DNA of 64,000 bases from the NCBI RefSeq assembly GCF_004664715.2, contig NC_051074.1, positions 18,787,558 through 18,851,557 of the forward strand, in the 5' to 3' direction. The position numbers and the translations under genes are program-made. The DNA is from Peromyscus leucopus. Its lineage: Eukaryota > Chordata > Mammalia > Rodentia > Cricetidae. Shown one piece after another: positions 23,001 to 35,184 of the stretch; positions within the stretch are counted from its first letter, which is position 1; every line of letters begins with the position of its first letter. The notes below the pieces were generated by a model. It saw only the letters and a program-made list of their open reading frames with translations. It was not told where the DNA came from and made no database searches.

Positions 23001-24490
23001 GGAAATATTTAATACATCAATGAGTACTGAACATAGAGTATTTTTAAGAAATAATACTCCTGGGTACATCACTGGCCTGTAAGTAGTTATGTAAGAAGTT
23101 ACCTCAATACTGAATCGATGTAATACTGTAGTTTATAAACTATGTTGAAGTTATACCACTCCAGATCTGTTTCCACATCTGTAGTCTCAAGTATTAGCAG
23201 TAACTCTTAAAATGGAATGTTTAAGGAATTAAAGTAATGCCTACAGAAAATATCAAATAAACTGAAGTTATTCTATCATTATTATGACAAAAGTTTACAT
23301 TTGTTCTCAGCAGAGCTATATACTTTATTAGTAGTTATTACCCAACATGTTTCCCCCTCTATATAATATATGTTAAGCAAAGTTGTTGCCATGGGAATGA
23401 TGAATTAGATAGGATAAATTGCAACAAAAATTGGAGCTTATTTTGCATTTTCAAATAGACTATTTTCATGAGGTTTCTTCAACATTTGCCTGTGTGTGCA
23501 CGTCATCATTTTGGATGATGTCTGTTCTTTCTTTAGATTAATCGATGCATACAAACTCATCCATTTAGACACCTGTTCATGCTCCAAGTCTCCCCCAGGG
23601 CATCGACCTCAGATGCTCTCTGTTGCTGCCTCTCCCACACATCATTCTCCAACTAGGGCAGTCCAGGATGATTCTGTCTTCTCATACACACTACATCTCA
23701 CAGACCTACCTTCTAAACTGACACCATCGCATTGCTTAAAATGATGGAAAGCTTATTAATACATGACTATTACTTCTTATCTGCATCTCTATTTTTGGAT
23801 TTTCCATAACATCCCACCAGCAGTGTGCAACCTTAAGAGCAAAACTTTGCTCAATGAAACAGTATAGAATAAAGCCTAGGGTTAGAAAAGGATTTAAAGA
23901 TCATATAGGACAAGTGTCTTCCCAGGAGTCTATCTTCCTACCTCTTCCTCAGAGATTTTCTCTGCCTGCACAGATCTTTCAGTAGAGAATTCATTAAGAA
24001 AAACATTTCCATGAAGTAGTGAACATCAAGATGTCCTTTTCCTTTTACTGACTACTACAAAGCGAGAAGTCTTATTACTATCGTGGTGTTTAGTGATGGT
24101 GCCACAGTGCCACTTACAACCACTCATCCTGACACCACACCGATGAGGAACAATCACAAACCCGTGTGTGCTCACGCTTACAACCCAACAACAACAACCA
24201 CAATGCTCAGTCTGTGGGAAGTCTGCCAAGAGTGGGAAGCTCTAAGCAGTGAGATGGGAAAGTGGGCGTGTGGCAAACAGGACCCTGTGATTCGGGTGAG
24301 TTTTCCTCATCTGTAAAGGGAGACTCCTTGAGTAAGTGTGGTGTTAGAAACAGCTAGTTAAAATGAAACATGGCACTTCCAAAATACAAAAGTAATATAG
24401 GAAAGGAACTTTGCAAGTTCATATTTTAGATAATGGCTATGTTAAATGTAGAATTATAGCATTCAGTTACAAAAGTTACTTTAGAACAAT
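23001..24490. other. Unique intronic sequence
   Basis: No gene or clear repeat. ttttcctcatctgtaaaggg at about 24301 resembles a short MIR remnant but is too short to call. Confidence 0.5.
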
Positions 24491-24535
24491 TGTATGTATG
24501 TATGTATGTATATATTATGTATGTATGTATGTATT
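24491..24535. repeat. (TATG)n microsatellite
   Basis: Two blocks of TATG units separated by tatatattatg. Confidence 0.93.
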
Positions 24536-25169
24536 ATGCATGTGCTTGGAGGTGTAAGACCATTCGTGTGCCATAATTATATAAACAGGTTTATATATCT
24601 TGAAAATATAGGTTAGGCTATTTCTTAACTTAAAAACCCTACTAAAAGCAGAGTTAAAGTTCAGTTGGTTATGGTAGTAATTTTTTTCCATAGAGAAAAT
24701 TTAAATTTTTTATTTTAAAAGTTAAAAGATTTAATAAGTAATTTACCAAGACAGAAAAATACTGAGTCAATATATAAATATTACCTTTCTGTGCATGAGA
24801 AAAATCTATTGAAACAAATTTTGAATGCATTTAAAATAGCAAATGCACACAATATACAGAGATGAACTTAACTGCAAACTATAAAGCATTGCTGATGTAA
24901 ATAAAATCAGTACTACATATATGTAACAGAATTCTTGATACTGTGAAGATGATGGTTCTCCATTCAACAGAAGTATTTTTGAAATTTCATCTTACTACAT
25001 CTGAATATTGTAGTTTATCACAGCAAATGGCATAAACACCACCAGTGTTCAATCTTTTACTTCAAAGGGGCCAGCTACAATCTTGTGGTGACTAGTAACC
25101 AGGGAAGAAAGTCAACTTGTCCTAGCAACCAAAAGTATTTAGATAGGGTATAATTAAATATTTCAGCAC
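24536..25169. other. Unique AT-rich intron
   Basis: No gene or repeat recognised. Confidence 0.5.
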
Positions 25170-25286
25170 ATCAAAAATGCCTCAGTGGGTAAAGTCTTTG
25201 CAAGAGTTTGGTCCTATGTACTCACATGGTGAAAGGAGAGAACTGACCCCCCCAATTGTCCCTTGTACACTGTAGTACACACACAT

Positions 25287-25294
<8 letters not shown>
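25170..25294 (+). mobile_element. tRNA-headed rodent SINE, degenerate
   Basis: aatgcctcagtgggtaaagt, catggtgaaaggagagaact, gacc and aattgtcccttgtacac follow the order 'cagtgggtaaag...catggtggaaggagagaac...gttgtcctctgac'. It ends in the following CA tract. Confidence 0.65.
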
Positions 25295-25328
<34 letters not shown>

Positions 25329-25338
25329 GGGGGGGGGG
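25295..25338. repeat. (CA)16 followed by G12
   Basis: CA run 25295-25326 then twelve G residues 25327-25338. The junction is abrupt. Confidence 0.95.
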
Positions 25339-28300
25339 TGAATTCTCATTCATTCATAGTCCTTCATTCTCTCCCTGTCTCTCTTTCAAATAAATATATG
25401 TAACATACACCAAATTTCAGGTGAGGAATCAGACCCATTATTTAGAAGAAAAGAGATCATGTTATCTTCTAAACACAGCAGAATGAAGAATAAAGTAGAA
25501 AAATAGAGAGAAATTTTTAAATAGACATATAAAAATGGGAATTTGCAAAACAGAGAGTTTAGCATAGTACCATTCTGCAAGCAACAATGAATGCTATTTA
25601 TATTTAAATAATAGAATGGAAAATGAGAATAATAACAGTAAGCAGTAAAGCATTTTTTTGACTTGCAAATATACATTCTATAGCTCTTCTCTGTCACTTT
25701 ACAGCTATTAGAGTTAGTCCTGCTGACAAAAAAGAGGTGAATCTTACCCAGCAATCTCAGAGCAGTTTAAAATATAATTTCAAGTGAAACAAAAAGAAAA
25801 GCTAGGAATTTATTTTAAATGGACCATCATTGCAGGTAATACATACTTAATAATATGAAAAATAAGATGATATAATAAGAATAAATTGATTTTTGGTATA
25901 AGACTTAAGGAAAGAGAAGCATTTTGGCTGTGGGTCTTGCAGTCCTTGTTTGGATTTCTTTTGTCTCTCGATCACTGCTGCTTAGATAATGCATCTCCGA
26001 TCCTAATTTGAGTGGACTAAGAGCAAAAAAGACCCGGGATCCCGAGAATGGCTGAGAAGGTACAGCTCATTAATCTTTCAGGAGTGGTAGAAGGTCAACT
26101 CGGCAAGGGTGAAGCATGGGTTATAGCAAAGCAAAGATCAATCTTAGCAGACTACCCTACCATTCTTCTTTGCTTGGAGAAACAGCTGTATTACTACCCC
26201 CAGTCCCAAGCCACGCAGGGCAGCCCTGGCCTCCCAGTCCTTCCGCACTATCTTCAGGGACAGAGAACCCACACCTCTCCCCCACACAGAACAGTGCCTG
26301 CACACGGTGGATGCTGACTTTCCGTTCTGAAAGAATGAACACGTCCCAGGCCTGTAACTGTTAGGTCAACGGAAGTGACAGCTCCCAGGACAACAATGCC
26401 TGAGCAGTCCAAAAGTCTGTGGCATGACTTGCTGTCAAGCTAAAATGTCCTCAATCAGAGAAGTCACGTGACCAAGAGCGATATTTAACAGGAAAGAGGC
26501 GGCTCAGGAGAGCACTCCTGGGCTTCTGCGAGCAACAGAGGAGCTTGTGGAGTGGCATCCAGTGACTTCTACCGGGCTGGGAATGTGTTCGCCAGTAGTC
26601 AAAGCCCTGGGCTTGACTTCAGCACTGAAAAACCAGTCAAACACAGCGACCCTGCGGGTGGTAGGGACCCTGTAGGTAAGTGTTTACAGTCCTCTTCAAA
26701 GGTTACTTGACAGTTGAAGAATGGAAACAAGAAGATATTTCCAGAGTATACATCTAAGGGTCCTCCGGAGTGCTAAAGAAAAAAGAAATGTGCTAACAAC
26801 TCTCAGGTAACCTGGGTCCTTTTTACAACTGCCCCCGACACAAGGGTCACACAGGAAAAACTGAGGATGGGGACGCCAATGAAGATAAGAGCTTTCCTAA
26901 TACATTCCATTTACATGACGTCCTGTGCGTCTGACCTCTGTGAACCTGGATGATATGGAGGGATTCCTACTCCTTGTTCACTTCTTAATTGCATTAGACA
27001 CTTTTCTGAGTGAGAATTTTCAAAAGAAGTCTTTAAAAGAGAGCAAAAAGATATTAACTGACAAACTATTCTAGAAACATAGAAAGACATACAAGAAACC
27101 AGGAGAGAGTTTTCAGGAAGAAATACAGAGAAGAAAGGATAAAAAAAAAAGTCAAGAGAGGGATGTGACTTAAATACGCTGGGATTCTGCTAGACCGTTC
27201 TTTCTCTTCCAGAATGGCGCAATGGCGCAGGTCTGTCTAGGAGTCATCAAGACAGCTAACTAACACAAGTGCGATGTAATTAATGTTTCCCACCAACAGG
27301 AAGCCACACTTGCGGGAAGAGAAGAGCGGTGTGTGCATGGTGGGGCAGTTTCTAAGAACTAACCTTTCCTAAGTGTCCAATGTACCAGCGGGTACTACAC
27401 AGGTATTTGTTTATTGGTTTTCAATATCTCCATGCAGAACACATTATGTGGCTTAACAGCCGGCTGAACTAAGAGACTAAGGAACACGCTTTAGGGTTAT
27501 GAAGAGAAAACAAAAGTAGAACATACCCCACCTCGCTACGTTTCCTCCCCTCCCCACCCTTCCACCCCAATACTTAGTACAACAACTGTTTGCGCCAATA
27601 GATGGTGGAGTGACAGGATTAGATTTTTCTTCGGGGAGCCATTTCCCAAGGCTGTGTTTTCCATTTAGATGTTTCTGACTCACTGATTTGTTTATAAATT
27701 GCTATCTTTTACCATAAAGATTTGTTTAATTTGAGGAGTTAGGAGTATATTAGTATGACGGTTTTCTGCATGGCAACTGTATCATTTATCAATTTAAATG
27801 AACACAACTTTGTAACAGCCTGGGTAGGTGGTGCTGAGCACTATGCCCACATTCAACACCTGTGAGGATCTTGAAAAAAATCATAGATGATGTGCCGGTG
27901 AGGTGCTGTTTGTGAGTCGATGCATCCCACAACACTGTTAAAAGTATCATCTTTCCCTATCCAAAACAGGCCCATACCAAGTAACTCAGAAAGAGGAGGC
28001 AGGGAGGAAACTGATCAATTTGAACATGCGTAAAGCAGAAATACGTAGTCACCAAAAGAATGACACCCCTGAAGAATAAGGTGTACATAAAAACATCCAA
28101 TTTTAAATTGGCTTCAACAGTCAAATGGATTAGATCAGCTGTTCCAGTTTGGTTGGATATAATCATCATTTATGTACAACCACAGACTCTCTGCTCCAGT
28201 GCCACTACCTACAAGTTCTGCTTTAGCTGGTCTTGAACGTGGCTCACACATTCATGGCTTTCGAAACTCTGCAGGTATTCTAGTATGCAGAGGGGACTGA

Positions 28301-28574
28301 GAACCTTACCTACATAATTCAGAGACCCAAGTAAACCAAGCTGTGGTGGCAAGGTTTTAGTGTACTGTCACCACACTAGGAGACAAATACTACCAAAACC
28401 TGAAATACAGAAAAAGGACAATGTCACAACAAAATAGGAATTGTAACAAACAGAAGAAAAACTCCCAGGACCTAGGACAGGAAAGTGGTGGGAATGTCTG
28501 CAGCGAGGCTTGCCTCTATTTGTCCTCCAATAAGACATATACACTACCCAGCTCACTAGACTAGTTACACAGAG
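25339..28574. other. Unique intronic sequence
   Basis: About 3.2 kb with no clear SINE or LINE. 25386-25900 is strongly AT-rich; 26000-26700 is GC-richer and holds a GTCACGTGAC palindrome at 26463-26472. gcgggtactacacagg near 27390 vaguely resembles L2/MIR3 and is not called. Confidence 0.45.
26463..26472. promoter_or_regulatory. GTCACGTGAC palindromic E-box
   Basis: A perfect 10-bp palindrome identical to the core bound by bHLH-ZIP factors (USF, MITF/TFEB class). Only the motif is seen; occupancy or function is not shown. No promoter or CpG island surrounds it. Confidence 0.35.
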
Positions 28575-28685
28575 GAATTAATTCTCTACTTTACAAATGA
28601 ATAACTGAGTCTCTAATATGTGAAGGTACTTCCTTAAGATCAAAGAACAAATGAAAAATTTAACCCTAGAATTGTCTCAAGCCCA
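28575..28685 (-). mobile_element. Probable MIR-type ancient SINE
   Basis: ctactttacaaatgaataac, tgagtctctaatatgtgaag, gtacttccttaagatcaaag and aaccctagaattgtctcaag follow reverse-orientation MIR ('ttttacagatgaggaaactgag...cttgcccaaggtcac...'). Confidence 0.55.
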
Positions 28686-29167
28686 ACATCTTTTCTTTCT
28701 CTTCTCTAAAACTTCTGGAACATTCTCTGCACTTGCCAAGTTAACAAGCTGGACAGGAGCTTCATTGTTAAAACAAAATAAGCCTCCAAAAACATAGAGC
28801 AATTTTAGTGACATTTTCCACAGCACAGCTCCAGAAGAGTCCTCGAAGAGGAGAAGGAATTTAATCCGCAGCTCTTGGCTATTAGTAACGTGACAACTGG
28901 CAGAGCTTGGAGGAAGGGGACATCCCACATGGCTGAAGAAGATCATAAATAACAGATCTGTGGAGCACATGTATTCTCCATGTGCATGTGCTGAGCAGGA
29001 GACTCCCCAGGGCCTGGACAACGGGGGGCTTCAGGAGAATCTTAACAGGCATGTAAGTGTCAGTTTAACATGCCAAGAGAGGCAAGAGACTACAGGAAAG
29101 GAAAAGGAAGTAACATATCTTTACAGGGTTTAGTTAGGAAAAGAAAACAACATGGAAACAGCATTTA
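28686..29167. other. Unique intronic sequence
   Basis: A 114-codon minus-strand open frame (28677-29021) has no domain, splice context or similarity I recognise. Confidence 0.5.
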
Positions 29168-29218
29168 AATATATATACGTATAAATATATATAAATACAC
29201 ACACACATATATATAATC
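29168..29218. repeat. AT/CA low-complexity tract
   Basis: atatatatacgtataaatat followed by cacacacacatatatat. Confidence 0.9.
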
Positions 29219-29239
29219 TGAATATTTCTTACTGTTTTT

Positions 29240-29316
29240 GAGGGAGTAGCTATAAATCAAACACAGAGCTTCACACATGCAAGGCAACGATATGTCAATT
29301 AGCTACATTCCTGGAC
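29240..29316 (-). mobile_element. ID/B4-type SINE fragment
   Basis: cacagagcttcacacatgca, aggcaacgatatgtcaatta and gctacattcctgg are a diverged reverse ID head; the AT/CA tract to the left is in the position of its tail. Confidence 0.65.
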
Positions 29317-30182
29317 CCTGTGTTGTCCTGTTGTGACCTTATTAGTTTTTCTAACTGGCAAACTTGGGATGTGACAAGGTACTTATCTCCTCCCCAGGCA
29401 GCATGGCATTCTAGGATTGGAGTGAGTCATAGCAGATATAAAAGCTAACAATAAAAGACTTAATGGGACATTAATTTCTCTCAAGATAGAAAAATTTCAG
29501 ATTCCAACGAACAATTTAAACAGTCAGAAAAAAGGAAACAATTTCTCCCTCACAGAATGACAAATATCTGGCTAAAACTGTATACAGGTCAAACACATAC
29601 CGTTAAGAACATGATGAAAACAGAACAAGGTAAGCAAGGCTTATTTCAACAGGACAAGCCACACTTTATACGACAACACGGTTCTCGCTGTTTACAGAGG
29701 GTACTGACACTCACTGACTTACAGTGTTGATGAGAATGGACCCTGCTACTTCATATCCCTCTAACTGTGGATACTCTGCTGACTTAAGAGCCTCTCGAGC
29801 ATTAACAAGGCTTGCCTTTAGACCGTCAGGCATGCAGTTTACATAGTACTAATGTGAGCAAGCGCACTCAGTGCACTGATTTTATTATTCATGTTTATGA
29901 GATCAGAACTTTAACTAACCTGAAAATTATCTTCATTTCCTTCCTCTCCAATCCACATTCTTTAATCCTGTGTGTTAGATGCATATATGGGACTGTGCAC
30001 TACTCTGAACTCATGCATACATTCATTCTACTGTGGTTTTTAGACTATGATTTCTTTTTTCTTTATTTTTGTTTCAGAAGAATTAGCATAAATGAACACA
30101 AACTGTCTCTCTAAGACCATTTTTGATTTCTTTTTAATATTCACCTAAGGGTAAGGAGTTAGGAAAAAGGCTCGGTACATAC
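29317..30182. other. Intron flank immediately 3' of the exon
   Basis: Repeat-free AT-rich sequence between the ID fragment and the exon donor site. No second exon is seen. Confidence 0.5.
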
Positions 30183-30259
30183 CATAATCGGTGATTTTAC
30201 AGGACACCAGGTAGAGCTCTTTCAGGTTCTGTCCCTCCTTTGCGATGACCTCCACACAC
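30183..30259 (-). CDS. Fbxl17: Internal coding exon of Fbxl17 (F-box and leucine-rich repeat protein 17)
   Basis: Read on the minus strand, this 77-bp segment is preceded by a 3' splice site (gtgtgtttcag, AG at 30261-30260) and followed by a 5' splice site (GTATGT from 30182 leftwards). It holds one base completing a split codon, 25 whole codons with no stop, and one base of the next split codon. The peptide includes EGQNLKELYLVSCKITDY, which I recognise as part of the C-terminal leucine-rich repeats of FBXL17; LKELYLVSCKITD fits the cysteine-containing LRR pattern of FBXL proteins. In that family the next residue after TDY is Ala, which fits the trailing G. FBXL17 is the substrate receptor of an SCF (SKP1-CUL1-F-box) ubiquitin ligase known for quality control of BTB-domain dimers. 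The F-box and the remaining LRRs are outside the window. Intactness of the frame and splice sites argues for a functional exon rather than a pseudogene. I do not assign an exon number. Confidence 0.93.
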
Positions 30260-32324
30260 CTGAAACACACGGAGCGATGGTGTTATACTACTGCATCCCA
30301 GTTATATTAGCAAGAGTCGGAACACGGATCCAGAAGAGGTCAGCTTTGCATGCATGGCCCAGTCCTCTGCTTTCAACACCTCGTTCAAGGTGTCTCCAGG
30401 AATCTTACATTCTCTGCTTTCACAGTCTCTGCTCTCTTCCTAAATAGTTTCATTAAATCCTTGTCTGACCAGTGTCCTTTAAAACCCAGGAGATGGGAAG
30501 GGGGTGTTCATTTAAGACCACTGTAAATCTGGGTACAAAAAGCTGATAAACCCATGTTGTATAATGAATGTATCACATATAAAAGGATAGAAAATAATTA
30601 ACCAAAATTGCAGTATATAGGTGGATAGTTATTTCAAAGAAGGATAATTATTCCAAGTCCAATTTTTAATTTTGAACTTTGATATCATTAAGTGCACAGT
30701 TGAGGAAATTTTATTCAACATAAAATCCAAAGTTGTAAAAATCTATAACTGATAGAGGACATAAAACCAGAACATACGAGAACAATAAAACTTTCACTTT
30801 AAAAAAGTTTCATTTTTAACATTTTAAATGAACTGTTATTCAGACTATTTTAATTATACACAGGCATATATTTTAAAAATATTTTTTGATTTTCATTTAA
30901 GTTCAAAGATTTTTCAATACAGCCTTAGCAGAACCATAGTAGAGAATTTAATGAATTTTAAAAACAATGATTAACCATACTATTTAATTCATAGCTTAGT
31001 TCTCTAAAATATCAGAAAGCTGTAATCAGACCGACATACAGGCATTGGTGCCCTTCAATGCAGTCCTTGTTTTAATCTGTATAGATAGCAGTTACACAAA
31101 AGGGTAAAAAGCAAAAGAGTCATTAACCTTTTCTAGGAAGTAAGGATCGAGCACTCTGATACCTGTGTGTATAATCTATCAAAACTCACTTGGCATCCAT
31201 CTCTGTCTTTCAGATATTTTATTTGCTGCCTGGCTTATTTGTAGGTATCTTCATAAAATGTCAGGGAATTTTATATAATTTTATCCCATATAATTCATTA
31301 CTGAAGGTTAAATTAGTAAGAAAGACATATTTTTCTTTTAAAGTACTTTTATAGAATTTTGTCCTAATGGAATGATAAACATTCATGTTTCCTAAGGCAG
31401 CCAAGCAAACATGCTTCTTTGGCTATTTTATCTAAAAAGATTTATGCTTAAAACAGATATGCTTTTCCATAACCACACAGACAACTTAAAACACAATACA
31501 ATTATGATTGAAACTTTAAACCTAATTTCATATCATTTGGCTTTAATGCAGCATTTTAATAAGTTCATAAAAAAGAAATGCTAAAAGAAGAAATGAAATA
31601 CTTCAAGCAAAGCCCACATACTACATATGACTTACAGTGAATTTTTTCATGCTATGAATAAAAAATAAAAGCCATAGATTATTACAAAATCCTAATGATT
31701 TAAAATTTCCTGAACACTTTGTGCAATATCGAAGATCCATATTTTACGATCCTTACTGGATTAAAACAGCCAATCCAATATGCTGTGGCGACAATGAAAA
31801 CAGAAGTAATTGTATTTTGTTCTCTTGCTTCATACAAATAGTTCAAAATGCCTGATTTATATTTGATTGTGAAAGACACTAAGTAAATGCAGTCTCTCAT
31901 TGTATCTACTCATCTTCAATCTATACTGGATACGCCACAACTACTTATGAACATTACAGATTCACAGAGAGGGCTGGAGGTAGCAGATAACGGAAAGAAT
32001 GCTGCTACACCAGGGACTCAAACTCTGCTTCACGACAACAAAACCAGCATGTAGTTAAAACAAGACAACCACTGGATGACGATTGCCCCCAAACAGCTGA
32101 ATGACAGGGAGCATTAAGCTCCCCCCGCCCAGATGACAGAGAAATGGAGGTGTGGATGATTATGAGTAGATGTGCAAAATTACATAGCTTGCTCAAGAGG
32201 AACTACACTGGCAAAAACTATTCCTTGAAAGGTTTAGAGCCAAAAATTAATTTAAAATTAGCCATTGATGTGATATTAGATGACAGAATTTTCAAGTTCT
32301 ATGAATCTAGACTAAAATTCTCCC
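30260..32324. other. Intron flank immediately 5' of the exon
   Basis: About 2 kb of AT-rich sequence. A segment at 31970-32040 (gggctggaggtagcagataa and following) could be a decayed SINE head but is not called. Confidence 0.5.
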
Positions 32325-32468
32325 TTTTTGGGGGGGTGTTGTTCAAGACAGGGATTCTCTGTGTAGCTTTGGCTGGAACTCACTATGTAGACCAGGCTGG
32401 CCTCAAACTCAGAGAGATCCACTTGCCTTTGCCTCCCAAGCGCTGGGATTAAAGGCACTCACCTCCAG
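32325..32468 (-). mobile_element. B1 SINE
   Basis: caagacagggattctctgtg, tagctttggctggaactcac, accaggctggcctcaaactc and gcgctgggattaaaggcac are a reverse B1. The tail appears on the left as T5 followed by G7, i.e. a C-run inside the A tail on the sense strand. Confidence 0.92.
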
Positions 32469-33248
32469 GTGAGACAAATTCTTAAGACAATTTTAAAACA
32501 GACACAGAGTCGTGAAAATGAGCAGCTGGTTGAGATCTGAAAATGGAGTTGGTCTGCATTACCCGGCTGTGGCAAACCGATGGAAATGCACAGCACCACA
32601 CATCCTGGGCTGGCTTCTGAAGACCTGCAGTTCTGCCAAGTGCAGCTTCTTGGGCAGCACTGGTGACAGGTCTAGATGAGAGACCAGGGTAGTGACGAAC
32701 CTTTTCTCCTCAAATTGTTCAAGTCCATTGCAGAATACATTTAGAGGAAGCACTATAGATAACACGTCTATGAAGCACATCTGCCCTGCGTTTCAGACTC
32801 CTGGTATGAGCATACTCACCTCACCGTATAGTATGGAAGTAGAAAAACAATGGCGAATAATAGAAATGATAGAAATTTTCAAGATAGGTACTTATGAAAA
32901 CTTTAAGGGGAATTTTCAAACACTTTTAAAAGAGAAAAATGTTTTCCAAGTGATAATCTTTGATGATCCTGAGCAGTGTGACTGAAACATAAATGACACT
33001 TAGAACCTGTATGTCTCCACTCCTGCTCCCATTCATATATACCACACAAGAGAACACTCCATCTAACCTGGTAAAAAATTTACGTCAGTCCAGAGGCAGG
33101 GCATGAGCACCTACAATCAGAATCTAGAATTTAAAATGTTCCCACCCTTTCCACACTTTGTCCCATCACTGCAAAGGACAGACCTCTGATATTACATGAC
33201 AGACATTCTACATAGATCCAGGAGTTCTCATGATCAATATAGGAATTT
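32469..33248. other. Unique intronic sequence
   Basis: Small open frames on both strands at 32559-32985 have no recognisable product. Confidence 0.5.
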
Positions 33249-33546
<298 letters not shown>

Positions 33547-33598
33547 CAGACTAAGTCCTTAGGGGAAGTAGTGAGATTACAAAGGGTAAATGCATAAA

Positions 33599-33600
<2 letters not shown>

Positions 33601-33631
<31 letters not shown>
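33601..33631. repeat. (AC)15 microsatellite
   Basis: Follows the polypurine tract after 54 bases. Confidence 0.95.
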
Positions 33632-33632
<1 letters not shown>

Positions 33633-35094
33633 GACATAATAGAAAGAGGCCAAAAAAAAAAAATCAGAAACTGTTAAAGCATTCCATGCAACCACACCCA
33701 GCTAGGCCATGCTGCCCTGCTCCTCCTGAGCTCTGAGAGCTCACAGGGAGGCATGTCCTTAGCAACAGGAAGGAAAGACTCCAAGACACATTCCCAGCCA
33801 CACCTGTAAGGAACCGAGGGGCAGACGCCTACCTTCCTTGGAGATCCTACATCCTACATCATTTGCTTCAAAATGAGGCTTCCTGTAAACATTTTCTTCC
33901 AGATCAAATGTCTTGGGTTCATTTAGATACTCTTTAGTTTATTCTGAATTGTCTGCCTTTAGATTATTTTTTTGCTCTTATGCCTCGGCAAGGGTGTGAA
34001 GAAAAAAAAATTTAAAGTCTTACTATTGTAAATTACTGAGTAACAGCTGTTGAGAATGAATATATATGTATTATATATATATTCTTTCTCTCTCTTTTAG
34101 AATAGAGAAAAGCGCCAGAAAACCTGCTCTGTGATAGTCAGAGTCCAAAATTATTTTTGATAATTTTACACTCACTTGCTTTTAAGAATGTTCTAAAATA
34201 CACCTGAAACATTTTGTAAAATTTAAAAACTGAAAGGTTATTTCCTGAGATATATAAGGTGCATTTTTTCTTTTCTTTTTTCTTTTTCTTTTTCTTTTTT
34301 AAAGAAAGTATTTCTCAATTTTGATGGAGGAAAAAAAAATCTGTCTTCTTAGTAACAGATTCCTAATCATCTGATTTATGTGAAGGGTAAAGGTTAATGA
34401 ATTAAGCTGTGTAAGCTTCAACATTATCAAAGGAATTCAAAAGAGCCTTGAATTATGGAAAACAATGACCCATTCTACATACATACCAAATTTTTTTTTG
34501 TCTCTTACTCAAAAGCCAGAACATGGCATTAGTGACAACTGAAAAGAACTAATGAGGAAATATGACTCCACTGTTTGCAAGAGGAGTGTCCTAGGAGACC
34601 TTGTTACTGTTTGTGATGTGCTGGAAACCACAAAGAAGCTAATTGGAGCTGCCAGACACTGGTTTGCAAATCTTACTTTAAAGGACAGGCTCAATCACCT
34701 TCGAGGTGTGAAAAGAAATATCCCCATTAGAGACGCATTAGTACAGGGCTTGGTGGAGTTCTAAAGACACTTTGGGATGTTCTCTCCTAAGCCCCGCTCC
34801 TATTTGAATAGCAGACATATCTTTAAAGAGAGAAAACTGCAACAAGACAAAAACAACCCCAGAGATTAAAAAGAAGAAAATGTATAGAGAGTACTATAAA
34901 GAAGTTGGTAAATACGGACAAAGCTCGATGTGTTTAAGGTTGAATAAACATGGAGCTGAAACCTCACAACTCAAAAGACACCATAAAAGTGATCCAGAAA
35001 TAGACAAGGATTTTCATCATTTCTAAAACTAAGCCATCTACTAGGTAGCCCTACATTGTATGGACTGTAGACAGACAAACTGCAGTGCACCTGA
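33632..35094. other. Unique intron, possible conserved non-coding block
   Basis: Contains a C/T-rich stretch at 34267-34300 and a repeat-free segment 34380-34800. See findings. Confidence 0.45.
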
Positions 35095-35097
35095 GTG

Positions 35098-35181
<84 letters not shown>

Positions 35182-35184
35182 CAT
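35095..35184. repeat. (CA)n-(CGCA)n compound microsatellite, 90-bp alternating purine-pyrimidine
   Basis: gtgtat, then about 17 CA units, then about 12 CGCA units ending acat. Alternation is unbroken over about 90 bases. Confidence 0.97.

Larger units (their letters stand above)
1..30182 (-). other. Fbxl17: Fbxl17 intron downstream of the exon (partial)
   Basis: This is the 5' part of the intron that follows the exon in transcription, starting with the donor GTATGTACC at 30182. I looked on the minus strand for the next FBXL17 coding segment (the region ending ...VDVGWCKEITDQG in the known protein) and did not see it, so the intron probably extends beyond position 1. Confidence 0.83.

Noticed and set aside
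24270..24330. Possible MIR fragment (ttttcctcatctgtaaaggg)
   Set aside because: Only about 20 bases fit; the rest of the MIR core is absent.
28677..29021. 114-codon minus-strand frame about 1.2 kb downstream of the exon in transcription order
   Set aside because: No similarity to the known FBXL17 continuation, which would begin with Ala-Leu-Ile after the split codon, and no suitable acceptor site was found.
32559..32780. 73-codon minus-strand frame considered as another Fbxl17 exon or a processed pseudogene
   Set aside because: The translation does not resemble FBXL17 or any protein I know, and flanking splice sites are not convincing.
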